A stretch of 7,928 bases of DNA from Chloroflexota bacterium (GCA_003650185.1 QMOF01000098.1:1-7928); one strand, 5' to 3'; positions 1 to 6,922 are shown, numbered from the stretch's first letter. The notes: a model not told the origin generated them from the sequence alone. Translations and numbers: made by a program.

Positions 1-78
1 GGCAAAGAAGTGAGCTGGCTAGTCGGCCAGAATCAGAGAGCGCAGCAGCTACGCAGGATCAGGGTGCTTCCATCATGA
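1..78 (+). CDS. C-terminal fragment of an unidentified upstream gene
   Basis: Frame 1 is open from the window edge to a TGA at 76-78 and would encode the last 25 residues of a protein (beginning GKEVSWLVGQNQ, ending RRIRVLPS). Its stop overlaps the ATG of the next gene as ATGA, the usual 4-base overlap of translationally coupled genes, and that is the main support. The fragment is too short to assign a function. A caution is that frame 3, the frame of the glycosyltransferase, is also open to the window edge, so one of the two open frames is accidental. Confidence 0.3.
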   Translation, partial: GKEVSWLVGQNQRAQQLRRIRVLPS

Positions 79-1004
79 GACGAGGCATGTCGCAGCAGAG
101 CCCGGGGGACGGTGACTTTGGTGCTGTGAGGGCGCGGGGCAGGGTGGTGGTGGCGATACCCTGTTTCAACGAGGAGCGCTTCATCGGCAGCGTGGTGTTG
201 AAGGCCAGGGAATATGCAGACCAGGTAATGGTCATCGACGATGGTTCAAGTGACCGGACTGCCTGGGTAGCCGAGCAGGCGGGGGCCACGGTGATCAGGC
301 ACGAGTTCAATCAGGGCAAAGCTGCGGCCGTTAACACAGCGCTGGAGTATGCTCGGAACTCAGACTGCAACATCCTGGTGCTCCTCGATGGTGATGGCCA
401 GCACGAACCGGCAGACATACCTTCTCTTCTGAAGCCGATAACGGAGGGAGAGGCCGACATCGTTGTCGGCTCTCGGTTTCTCGGGGTCAAGAGCCATATC
501 CCGAGGATGCGGGCCCTGGGACAGCGGGTGCTCACCTTTGCCACTAACGTGGGAGCAGACGTCAAGTTGACTGACTCCCAGAGCGGGTTCAGGGCCTTTT
601 CTCGGAAAACGGTCGAGGCATTGTCCTTTGGCCAAAAGGGATTCTCGGTGGAGTCGGAAATGCAGTTTCGGGCCAAAGAGTCCAACCTGCGGATGCGGGA
701 GGTCCCGGTAGGCGTAGCATATTATGGCAGAGGGAAGCGGAGCCCTGTAGGCCACGGCACGATGGTCCTGGGGGGTATACTGAGGCTGATAAGCGGGCGG
801 ATTCCGCTGGTCTTCTTCGGCGTACCAGGTGGGGCTCTTCTGGCGATAGGCGTCCTTCAGGGATGGAGAGTGGTCCAAGGCTACAATGCCACCGGCGATT
901 TCTACATGGGTCCGGCCCTGCTGGCAGTGTTGTTCTGCATTCTGGGTAGCCTTTCTCTGTTTACCGGCCTCATATTGCACGCCATCAAGTCGGTCATCAA
1001 GTGA
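75..1004 (+). CDS. GT2 glycosyltransferase, dolichyl-phosphate-mannose-synthase-like, with two C-terminal membrane helices
   Basis: A family 2 (GT-A fold) glycosyltransferase of the DPM/DPG-synthase group. Such enzymes move a sugar from a nucleotide donor to a lipid carrier such as polyprenyl phosphate on the cytoplasmic face of the membrane. Seen in the 309-residue product: the N-terminal nucleotide-binding strand VAIPCFNEE (26-34), VIDDGSSDRT (53-62), the metal-binding DxD within LLDGDGQHEP (D105, D107), GSRF (132-135) and DSQSGFRAFSR (167-177), which fits the acceptor/catalytic region. Two hydrophobic segments at about 240-262 and 273-302 would anchor it. The ATG at 75 was chosen for its ATGA overlap with the preceding frame and a weak purine stretch (55-64) upstream. 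ATG 87 is an alternative, and the frame is open to the window edge. The sugar and acceptor cannot be read from sequence. The downstream exported proteins make a surface-polymer or protein-glycosylation role plausible, by inference only. Confidence 0.88.
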   Translation: MRRGMSQQSPGDGDFGAVRARGRVVVAIPCFNEERFIGSVVLKAREYADQVMVIDDGSSDRTAWVAEQAGATVIRHEFNQGKAAAVNTALEYARNSDCNILVLLDGDGQHEPADIPSLLKPITEGEADIVVGSRFLGVKSHIPRMRALGQRVLTFATNVGADVKLTDSQSGFRAFSRKTVEALSFGQKGFSVESEMQFRAKESNLRMREVPVGVAYYGRGKRSPVGHGTMVLGGILRLISGRIPLVFFGVPGGALLAIGVLQGWRVVQGYNATGDFYMGPALLAVLFCILGSLSLFTGLILHAIKSVIK

Positions 1005-1256
1005 GGCTATGGCGCTCACCGGTCTGGCGGCTTCGGTGACACCTCGCCGGCCTTCTTGTCTCTAATACGCTGGCGCTATTTGACAGGACGGTCGTACTTG
1101 TGCGACCATGTATTCGGTGAAGGCTGTAAGACATAGTCTCCGGAACTAGTCTCCTTCGCACCTTCAGCGGTTAGACCGGTTTTGTAGCTGTGCACAGGCC
1201 AGGCTGCTCTTGTAAATAAGGATATGGCCTGATTCACAAGAAGGCCGAACTAGGCC

Positions 1257-1263
1257 AGGGGGG
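1257..1263 (+). promoter_or_regulatory. Ribosome binding site of the WxL-like gene
   Basis: AGGGGGG lies 7 nt before the ATG at 1271. It fixes that start, which also begins a clean signal peptide. Confidence 0.6.
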
Positions 1264-1270
1264 TGCTGGA

Positions 1271-1801
1271 ATGAAGCCTGTTGTTCTGCTGGTGGTTCTC
1301 TTCTTGTCTGTCGTTGCCTGTATTGGCTTCTCCGTCTCGATGGCCGATGCCGCCACAGGCACTGTTACCCCAACCGTTGTTGTCAGCAGTACTGCCTCTC
1401 TCAGTATAGACGATGGCGGGACTCTGCAGTGGGGAAGCGTGGGTGCAGGGAGTAGTGTGACCGGCACAGTAACGGCCAGCATAAGCTCCAACACCGACTG
1501 GACACTCTGGGTGCAAGCGACCTCTGGCTACGCCGGAACCAACGAGCTCGCCAGTGATAACCATCGAATCCCCGCCTCCTGCTTCACCTTCACGTCAGTA
1601 GCCGGGACTCCTGCGCCCCCGGGTGGCAACGGCGTCGCCGATCCCACGCCATTCGATGGTGACAATGCGATCGCAGTATGGTCTGGGGGGACAGCCACCT
1701 CTGGCTGTGGTGTGAAGGTCGTATATCAACTGGAGGTCCCGGCAGTTCAGCAGCCGGGCACCTATACCGCGACCCACACCTATACACTGGTTCCATCGTA
1801 G
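1271..1801 (+). CDS. Secreted WxL-like beta-sandwich surface protein
   Basis: A 176-residue exported protein. Residues 1-27 form a signal peptide: a lysine, a long hydrophobic core, and an AxA-type site near MADA|A. A VVAC pattern at 14-17 could be read as a lipobox, but the hydrophobic stretch continues past it, so signal peptidase I cleavage looks likelier. The mature part is rich in Thr, Ser, Val and Gly, as in an all-beta domain. It carries WTLWV (77-81), like the first W-x-L motif of WxL domains. It ends PGTYTATHTYTLVPS, which resembles the distal WxL motif (Y-T-x-T-x-T-W-T-L) with Trp replaced by Tyr (Y171-T-L173). In Firmicutes WxL domains bind peptidoglycan non-covalently and are encoded beside DUF916/DUF3324 proteins, and the next gene here looks like one. 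C104 and C146 could form a disulfide. The WxL assignment rests on motif resemblance. A generic secreted beta-sandwich protein is the alternative. Confidence 0.7.
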   Translation: MKPVVLLVVLFLSVVACIGFSVSMADAATGTVTPTVVVSSTASLSIDDGGTLQWGSVGAGSSVTGTVTASISSNTDWTLWVQATSGYAGTNELASDNHRIPASCFTFTSVAGTPAPPGGNGVADPTPFDGDNAIAVWSGGTATSGCGVKVVYQLEVPAVQQPGTYTATHTYTLVPS

Positions 1802-1915
1802 GCTTCGGCCATTCGTTTCTTGAGCCAGGTACCGCGTCTCGTGTTTCGCTCAGAACAGCAAGGTGCCCCCAGACTGGGAAGGGCGTCCGCTGGCTTCATT
1901 GTACTGCCGGCCAGG

Positions 1916-2872
1916 ATGCTGGACCGGATGGGGAAGGCAGTGCTGATAGCTGTGCTTCTCTTTTCTCAACTCCATCTGCTTTCCATTCCTGCATCAGCCC
2001 AGTGGGCGCTGAGGGTTTCGCCTGCTACGATCGACCTGTTGGTCCATAGAGGCGAGACGGTTGGGATGTTGATCAACGCGGCCAACACCGGTGATGCTCG
2101 TGTTACGGTCCGCGTCTATCCCATGGACTTCCGCATCGGCAAGGGCGGCGCCTTCAGCTTCTCCGAGCCAGGAGATGAGAGCTATTCCTGCGCTACGTGG
2201 CTCAACATAGACCCAGCAGAGTTTGAGCTTTTACCGGGTGAGACCAGAGGGGTGGAGGTCGCCGTGTCGGTACCGCCGGAGGTGGAACCCGGTGGGCACT
2301 ACGGGGCGCTCCTTTTCGAGACCATGCCAGGGCAACGGGAGATGGGGTCGCCGGTGACCAGCACCACCAGGATTGCCTCGCTCTTCTATGTCACCATCCC
2401 TGGGGTTACCGATGCAGATGTATTCACTGGGGTGGAAATTGTCTCCGTTCCAGTTCCCCGCTGGGTGCGTGGGGCGCCGGTGGAGTTGGGTGTGGTGGTG
2501 CATAACACTGGGAACGTACACCTGGTGGCGGCTGGTAAGGCATACTTGACTGGCTTCTGGGGCAGGAAGATCGGGGAGGTTGGTCTGGGAGAGACGGTTG
2601 TCTTGCCTCAGAGCGAACGGGCAATGAGGGGGACGTGGGAAGGAACGCTCTTCCTCGAGAGGGTGAAGGCCAAGGTTGTTGTCGGCTACTTTGATGAGCG
2701 GGGCGAACTGGTCAATGAGGCTGCTATGATGAGCTTCTGGGTTGTCTCCTGGCAGGCTGTGGGTGTACTCGGTGGTAGCATCGTGGTATGCGCTTATTTG
2801 CTGCGGCGGAGGAAGCATCGAAGAGGAGGAGCCGTGGCCGCGGTTTTTGGTCCCCGGATTCGCCGCCGATGA
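1916..2872 (+). CDS. Membrane-anchored WxL-interacting-protein-like (DUF916/DUF3324-like) surface protein
   Basis: From ATG 1916 the product has 318 residues. A signal peptide (hydrophobic core 8-25, PASA|Q cleavage near 28) leads to two beta-rich regions. The first (about 30-150) starts WALRVSPATIDLLVHRGET and includes TWLNIDPAEFELLPGE and GGHYGALLFE. This is the shape of DUF916, the peptidoglycan-binding part of WxL-interacting proteins. The second (about 170-270) contains the NTGNVH turn and resembles DUF3324 or a generic Ig-like domain. A helix at about 276-296 and a basic tail (RRRKHRRGG... RIRRR) anchor it with the C-terminus inside. The start is uncertain: the frame is open back to a TTG at 1820, but that has no ribosome site and would bury the signal peptide. 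ATG 1928 is equally possible, with AGGA 11 nt upstream. The gap to the preceding gene shows no terminator, so co-transcription is likely. Confidence 0.75.
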   Translation: MLDRMGKAVLIAVLLFSQLHLLSIPASAQWALRVSPATIDLLVHRGETVGMLINAANTGDARVTVRVYPMDFRIGKGGAFSFSEPGDESYSCATWLNIDPAEFELLPGETRGVEVAVSVPPEVEPGGHYGALLFETMPGQREMGSPVTSTTRIASLFYVTIPGVTDADVFTGVEIVSVPVPRWVRGAPVELGVVVHNTGNVHLVAAGKAYLTGFWGRKIGEVGLGETVVLPQSERAMRGTWEGTLFLERVKAKVVVGYFDERGELVNEAAMMSFWVVSWQAVGVLGGSIVVCAYLLRRRKHRRGGAVAAVFGPRIRRR

Positions 2873-2937
2873 GGCGTGACGGCGCAGGCGCGAAGGGTGC
2901 GGAGCTCTTGCCAGAGATGAAGGGCGCGGAGGGCAGC

Positions 2938-2966
2938 TTGCGTGCACGACGGCTGGGTGGTATATT
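2938..2966 (+). promoter_or_regulatory. Sigma-70-type promoter of trxB
   Basis: The -35 box is TTGCGT (2938-2943), the spacer is 17 nt, and the -10 box is TATATT (2961-2966). Initiation would fall near 2973 and give a leader of about 34 nt before ATG 3007. It is correctly placed between the preceding gene and trxB. Confidence 0.6.
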
Positions 2967-2971
2967 ACCAC
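2957..2971. promoter_or_regulatory. Palindrome overlapping the trxB -10 box, possible operator
   Basis: GTGGTA-TAT-TACCAC is a perfect inverted repeat with 6-bp arms and a 3-nt centre. The -10 hexamer lies wholly inside it, so a bound dimeric regulator would block initiation. A redox-responsive repressor would suit thioredoxin reductase, but no regulator is encoded in the window. The palindrome may also be chance. Confidence 0.4.
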
Positions 2972-3006
2972 AGCGTCAGTCTGTTGCTGGGGTACAGAGG
3001 TAGGTG

Positions 3007-3918
3007 ATGGCAGAGTACGAGGTTGTCATAATCGGCGGGGGGCCGGCTGGGTTGACTGCCGGCCTGTACGCATCGCGAAGTGGCCTGAGGAGCCTGCTTC
3101 TGGAACGGGGCGTCCTGGGAGGGCAGATGGTCAACGCCAGACTGGTGGAAAACTACCCTGGCTTTCCTGGAGGCATCTCCGGCTTCGACCTGGGGTCAGC
3201 TATGCACCAGCAGGCCATTCGATACGGACTGGAAACCCGCGTGACTGAAGTCAAACGTGTCGTGGCGGGACAGACTCTAGGTGTGGTGACCAGTGAGGGT
3301 GATTGCGATGCTGGATCAGTCATAATTGCCACTGGTTCAGAGTACAGCAAGCTGGGTGTTCCAGGCGAGGAGAAGCTGGTGGGGCGTGGTGTGTCGTACT
3401 GTGCCACTTGTGACGGTTTCCTGTTCCGTGACCAGGAAGTCGCTGTGGTGGGCGGGGGCGACACTGCGATTTCTGATGCCCTCGAATTGAGCCAACACTG
3501 CAAGAAGGTATACGTCATACACCGTCGGGCGCAACTTCGGGCTTCCCAGGTTCTCCAAGAGCAGGCCTTCTCTCAGCCGCAGATAGAGTTCATCTGGGAC
3601 ACGGTGGTGACTGAGGTGCTGGGTGACGGCCAGGTGGACTCACTTGCTTTGCGGAACGTGAAAACGGGGGAGATGTCCCGGCTTCACGTGGGTGGTATCT
3701 TCGTGGCGGTCGGGCTGAAGCCGAATAGTCGGTGCTTTGTGGACCTTCTGGACTTGACTGAGGCAGGGCACATCATCACTGATGGAGAGATGGGGACCTC
3801 AGTGAAAGGTATCTTCGCTGCCGGTGATATCCGCCACAAGTCGGTCCGTCAGATTAGCACTGCCGTGGGAGATGGTGCGACTGCTGCCATGTCTGCGTTC
3901 AGGTACCTGCGCGGATAG
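3007..3918 (+). CDS. trxB: Thioredoxin reductase (NADPH, FAD-dependent)
   Basis: Reduces thioredoxin with NADPH through FAD and a redox disulfide in the cytoplasm, keeping protein thiols reduced. The 303-residue product has the usual length and order of low-molecular-weight TrxB: the FAD-binding GGGPAGL (10-16), the ENYPGFP region (48-54), ATGS (108-111), the redox centre CATCDG with C132 and C135, the second nucleotide-binding site GGGDTAISDA (149-158), HRRAQLRA (172-179), whose arginines fit binding of the NADPH 2'-phosphate, and the C-terminal GIFAAGDI flavin-binding motif. A GTG at 3004 directly precedes ATG 3007. AGAGG at 2996-3000 lies 6 nt from the ATG but only 3 nt from the GTG, so the ATG is preferred. 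The gene has its own promoter and is probably monocistronic. It converges on jag. Confidence 0.96.
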   Translation: MAEYEVVIIGGGPAGLTAGLYASRSGLRSLLLERGVLGGQMVNARLVENYPGFPGGISGFDLGSAMHQQAIRYGLETRVTEVKRVVAGQTLGVVTSEGDCDAGSVIIATGSEYSKLGVPGEEKLVGRGVSYCATCDGFLFRDQEVAVVGGGDTAISDALELSQHCKKVYVIHRRAQLRASQVLQEQAFSQPQIEFIWDTVVTEVLGDGQVDSLALRNVKTGEMSRLHVGGIFVAVGLKPNSRCFVDLLDLTEAGHIITDGEMGTSVKGIFAAGDIRHKSVRQISTAVGDGATAAMSAFRYLRG

Positions 3919-3947
3919 GCTGCGACACTAGGGCGGCTGAGGATGTC

Positions 3948-4613
3948 CTACCGTCTTCTCGGGATGATTGCTACCTTGCGGACCTCCCCTTCACCAATAC
4001 TCTGGGTGGTCACGTCAGGGTTGACCGACAGGGCAAGATGGACTACCCGCCGTTCATCTGGTGGCATGGGCTCCAGCGTGGTGGACCGGCCAGTGGCCTT
4101 TACTTTCTGAGCCAGGCGGAGAGCCAGGTCCCTCAGCACGAGGTAACGTCGCTGCTTGTATCCTTCTACATCGATGGCTACCGGAACCTTGGCCTTCTCG
4201 TGTCGGGCCACAATAAGGCGGACTATGTACTGTAGAGAGGCCAGGGTCTCGCCTCGCCGTCCGATCAGTATCCCCAGGTCTTCTCCATTGACCTCGAGGG
4301 CAACCGATCTTTGTCGTGGGGAGTCTCCCTCCGGAGATGAAGCACGCAATTCCACTTTGGCATCCAGCTTCATCAATTTGAGGAGGTCTTCGAGAACCCC
4401 CTTGGCCAGTGTGGCTACATCGTCCTGTGCCTTCGGCTGCTGGGGCAACGGAGTGACTCTGACTGTAGCGTCTTCTGCGCCCAGTCCCAGAAAGCCCGGC
4501 TTACCTTTCTTGAGGACCTCGACTTCCACCTCGTCTCTGCTGAGTCCCAGTTGCTCCAGAGCTCGTTGAGTTGCTTCTTCCACTGTCCTTCCGCTTGCTT
4601 CCTGAACTTCCAT
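3948..4613 (-). CDS. jag: Jag/KhpB, KH-R3H single-stranded RNA-binding protein
   Basis: A cytoplasmic RNA-binding protein. Jag/KhpB proteins act with KhpA in post-transcriptional control linked to cell elongation and division in Gram-positive bacteria. The 221-residue product shows all three domains: Jag_N (1-54, with GRTVEEA and KKGKPGFLGLG), a KH domain with the loop GRRG (118-121) in LGILIGRRGETLASLQYIV, and a C-terminal R3H domain with R188-x3-H192. The start is ATG 4613 because AGGAAGGAG lies 6 nt upstream. An upstream in-frame start at 4649 would add 12 residues without such a site. The first 113 nt overlap the end of yidC in another frame, so translation is probably coupled to it. It is the last gene of the rpmH operon, and no terminator is visible after the stop. 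Confidence 0.95.
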   Translation of the reverse strand: MEVQEASGRTVEEATQRALEQLGLSRDEVEVEVLKKGKPGFLGLGAEDATVRVTPLPQQPKAQDDVATLAKGVLEDLLKLMKLDAKVELRASSPEGDSPRQRSVALEVNGEDLGILIGRRGETLASLQYIVRLIVARHEKAKVPVAIDVEGYKQRRYLVLRDLALRLAQKVKATGRSTTLEPMPPDERRVVHLALSVNPDVTTQSIGEGEVRKVAIIPRRR

Positions 4614-5460
4614 GGCTTGCTCCTTCCTGCGGGTTAGAAGGCTGGTCAAAAGGCGACAATGCTCGCTTCAGATCGCTCAGGTTAGGTAGTCTTGGAGCCC
4701 CTTTCTGCCCTCCCGGCCGGACAAAGGGATTGCGCCATCCGTAGACAAAGGACTGGATCACAATGCCCAGGGCGGTAACGACCACGAAATAGAGTCCAAT
4801 GCCGCCAGGAAGAGTCATGGTAATGAACCCGAACATCAGCGGCATCATTACCTGCATCATGTTCTGCATTGACTGCTGCTGTGGGTCCGCCGAGGTGGAG
4901 CGGGCCGTCATCCTCTGCGATATCCACATGGTTCCCATAACCAGCAAAGGCAGTATAAAGTACGGGTCAGGCTTGGCCAGGTCAATCCAGAGGAAGTGGC
5001 CCGAAACCGGGAGTGCCTCTGTGACTATCGGCCACGAATAGATGCTCTGGGACAGTCCCAGCAAGTCCTGAGGCGTGACCGCCAGTGCCTGAATGATGGA
5101 CCGATACAGGGCAATGAAGATAGGTATCTGGATGATGAGGCTCACCAGCATTGGCGAGGAGAGGCAGCCGAGAGGACTTATGCCAGCCTCCTTGTATAGC
5201 TTCATCTGCTCCTCGCGGAGCTTCTGCGGGTTCCTGGCGTACTTCTTGCGCAACTGCTGTAGCTTCGGCTGCAAGCTGGCGGTCGCGTCCTGCATCTTCT
5301 TGGAAGCCTGGAGTTGCTTGAGCGTGAGCGGAGCCAGAGCTCCACGCACTGTAAGGGTGAGCACAATGATGGCCAGGCCGAAGTTGTCGAACAGCACGTT
5401 GGACAGCAACAGCAGGAAGTTCAGTATCGGCCTATGAACAATAAGGTCCCAGATTTCCAA
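4501..5460 (-). CDS. yidC: YidC/Oxa1/SpoIIIJ membrane protein insertase
   Basis: Inserts and folds inner-membrane proteins, alone or with SecYEG. The 319-residue product is the short, Gram-positive-like form without the large periplasmic domain. Helices are visible at about 12-36, 100-122, near 170-180 and in a final pair around 205-240. R39 in TVRGALAPLT matches the hydrophilic-groove arginine that receives substrate. The cytoplasmic hairpin (about 50-90) is Lys/Gln-rich, followed by the family motif SPLGCL. The N-terminus has no lipobox, unlike many Gram-positive YidCs. The start is TTG 5460, with GAGGAA at 5466-5471, 5 nt upstream and inside the end of the lipoprotein gene 2 nt away. The tail from about 250 is hydrophilic, and residues 283-319 are a basic Ser/Gly/Arg-rich stretch lying over jag in another frame. 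Basic YidC tails are known to contact ribosomes, so this one may, by inference. Confidence 0.95.
   Translation of the reverse strand: MEIWDLIVHRPILNFLLLLSNVLFDNFGLAIIVLTLTVRGALAPLTLKQLQASKKMQDATASLQPKLQQLRKKYARNPQKLREEQMKLYKEAGISPLGCLSSPMLVSLIIQIPIFIALYRSIIQALAVTPQDLLGLSQSIYSWPIVTEALPVSGHFLWIDLAKPDPYFILPLLVMGTMWISQRMTARSTSADPQQQSMQNMMQVMMPLMFGFITMTLPGGIGLYFVVVTALGIVIQSFVYGWRNPFVRPGGQKGAPRLPNLSDLKRALSPFDQPSNPQEGASHGSSGSKRKDSGRSNSTSSGATGTQQRRGGSRGPQER
4620..4628 (-). promoter_or_regulatory. Ribosome binding site of jag, inside yidC
   Basis: AGGAAGGAG on the minus strand lies 6 nt before the jag ATG (4613). It is a near-ideal site and sits within the yidC coding sequence, so ribosomes must initiate jag while yidC translation continues past it for 113 nt. 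Confidence 0.75.
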
Positions 5461-5462
5461 CG

Positions 5463-6677
5463 CTATTCCTCGCCGCTTGTCGGGTAGCTTCCCAGCGTGT
5501 CACCTGTCCTGGCGTCCACCGCATACAGCGTATGGGTGCCGTCCTGGGCGTGTATGTATAACACTCCTGTCTGCTGGTCGACACACATGGGTGCCAGTAC
5601 CGGCGCATTCAAGTCGGCCAACTGGTTGCTGGTGTTTGTTCCCCCGTGCGGGTCAATGGAGTATACGCCGCCATCCTCTGAGCCGACAAAAATGAGGCCC
5701 AGTTCCTCCATCAGGACAGGCGGCGTCTGGATCATTCCGTTGGTCTGGCAGACAACCTTGTAGTCATCGAAATCATTCTCGTTTATGGCATATACATTGC
5801 CGTCAAGCGAGCCAACCCAGATCCTACCGTCGTAGACGAGCGCCTGCGTCCAGAACCAGTTCTCCGCGTGGGTGAACACCTGCGTCGCCTCTCTCAGCGG
5901 AGCGGGTTCGCCCTCGGCCCTCTGGGCCGCCTCAGCTCGCTCGGCCTCGGTGGCAGTCTCGATGGCATAGAATTTCCGGTCGTTGGCGCCGATGTATACG
6001 TAGCCGCTGGCAATCGTCGGGGTTGACGTGATTGGGCCTTCCGCACTGAAGTGCCATATCTCCTTGCCGGTGTCGGCGTCTATGGCATACAGCTTGTGGT
6101 CAGACGAGCCGAAGTAGACCACTCCATCGTGAAACGCAGCCGTGCCCCATATCTTGTCTCCAGCCTTGAAACGTGCGTCCCACTTCTCGTTCAACTGTAG
6201 ATCGAGAGCGAAAAACTCTCCGTCAGTGTTGCCAATGAAGATTGTGTTGTCGGCTATCAGCGGGCTGGCGACTATGTTGGCACCAGTGTATTCGTCCTTC
6301 ACACTGCCGTCGAGGGCGAACGAATAGATGTACCCCTCGTAGTCTGCAATATAGATCCTGTCGCCCGCGACCGCTGGCGTGCCGTAGGTAGCCATCGCTC
6401 TGGAGATGCGCCCTCCGCAGGCAAGAGGACTGCCAGCCTGTGCAGGATTGAACTTCTGCTCCCACTCGACGTGGGGTCTGTTGATGGCCAGGTTGCTGAG
6501 GGCCAGAAAAGTGCCACGTATAGTACCGACATAGGCAACGCCTTCACTGAAGGCGGGACCCGACCAGCCCATCACCGGTGGGCTGGTACAACCAGTCACC
6601 AACACAATACTGAGCATGGCCAGAATGGGAAGGAATGCAAGTTTACCTAGTCTGGATTTCGTGGTGCTGGAGAACAT
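5463..6677 (-). CDS. BamB-like PQQ-repeat beta-propeller lipoprotein
   Basis: A 404-residue exported lipoprotein. The signal peptide has K7, R9 and K12, a hydrophobic core, and the lipobox LVTGC with C30 as the lipidated residue. The rest is a beta-propeller of about eight blades with repeats such as GRIWVGSLDGNVYAIN, GVVYFGSSDHKLYAID (185-200) and YVYIGANDRKFYAIE (226-240), several ending W in the PQQ-repeat style. An Ala/Glu/Arg-rich insert (about 241-264) separates the fourth and fifth blades and looks helical. No PQQ-dependent dehydrogenase active site is seen, so a binding or scaffold role fits better than catalysis. ATG 6677 is preferred to the adjacent TTG 6680 because GGGAAAG (6685-6691) lies 7 nt from it. 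It sits between yidD and yidC, which suggests help in membrane-protein insertion or folding outside the cytoplasm. That role is inferred from position. Confidence 0.85.
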   Translation of the reverse strand: MFSSTTKSRLGKLAFLPILAMLSIVLVTGCTSPPVMGWSGPAFSEGVAYVGTIRGTFLALSNLAINRPHVEWEQKFNPAQAGSPLACGGRISRAMATYGTPAVAGDRIYIADYEGYIYSFALDGSVKDEYTGANIVASPLIADNTIFIGNTDGEFFALDLQLNEKWDARFKAGDKIWGTAAFHDGVVYFGSSDHKLYAIDADTGKEIWHFSAEGPITSTPTIASGYVYIGANDRKFYAIETATEAERAEAAQRAEGEPAPLREATQVFTHAENWFWTQALVYDGRIWVGSLDGNVYAINENDFDDYKVVCQTNGMIQTPPVLMEELGLIFVGSEDGGVYSIDPHGGTNTSNQLADLNAPVLAPMCVDQQTGVLYIHAQDGTHTLYAVDARTGDTLGSYPTSGEE

Positions 6678-6710
6678 CAATACACTTTCCCGTGCCAGCG
6701 GCGCGCGGCT

Positions 6711-6920
6711 TCAAGGCACTGGATCAAAACCTCCAGGGTTAAAAGGATGGCACCGGAGTATCCTCCGTGCCCCCAGCCAGCACCCCCTGAGACAGCCGTA
6801 CTTGACAATGGCTTCATAGGTGTATTGAGAGCAGGAAGGACTGAAACGACAGGTTGGAGGGGCATATCTTGACCAGGTTGACTGATAGAACCGGATTAGA
6901 CGCAAAGCAACCCTTTTCAC
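6711..6920 (-). CDS. yidD: YidD, membrane protein insertion efficiency factor
   Basis: A 69-residue protein of the YidD/Haemolytic family, a small membrane-associated factor that improves YidC-dependent insertion. The whole family signature is present: LIRFYQ (8-13), CRFSPSCSQY (24-33), GCWLGARRILRCHPF (46-60) and the end GGFDPVP (63-69). The conserved cysteines C24, C30 and C57 are kept, and C43 and C47 are extra. The start is GTG 6920, with GAAGAGG at 6926-6932, 5 nt upstream and overlapping the end of rnpA, whose stop is only 2 nt away. Coupled translation with rnpA is likely. A 33-nt gap separates it from the lipoprotein gene downstream. Confidence 0.95.
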   Translation of the reverse strand: MKRVALRLIRFYQSTWSRYAPPTCRFSPSCSQYTYEAIVKYGCLRGCWLGARRILRCHPFNPGGFDPVP

Positions 6921-6922
6921 CT

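Noticed and set aside
360..1019. 219-residue open frame on the minus strand
   Set aside because: It lies antisense over the glycosyltransferase, whose motifs are clear. No domain or ribosome site is seen in the antisense product.
1016..1061. GC-rich inverted segments after the glycosyltransferase, possible terminator
   Set aside because: The stems are imperfect and interrupted, and no T run follows.
1080..1085. Perfect TTGACA in the gap before the WxL-like gene
   Set aside because: No acceptable -10 box at 16-18 nt; the nearest AT-rich match is 23-25 nt away.
1820..1915. TTG-initiated extension of the WxL-interacting-like protein
   Set aside because: No ribosome site precedes the TTG, and the extra 32 residues would displace a clean signal peptide from the N-terminus.
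2231..2971. 246-residue minus-strand open frame
   Set aside because: It lies antisense to the WxL-interacting-like gene, is Pro/His-rich and has no recognisable domain.
2788..3003. 71-residue plus-strand open frame before trxB
   Set aside because: It overlaps the end of the preceding gene, contains the trxB promoter and palindrome, and has Arg/Gly-rich composition typical of an out-of-frame shadow.
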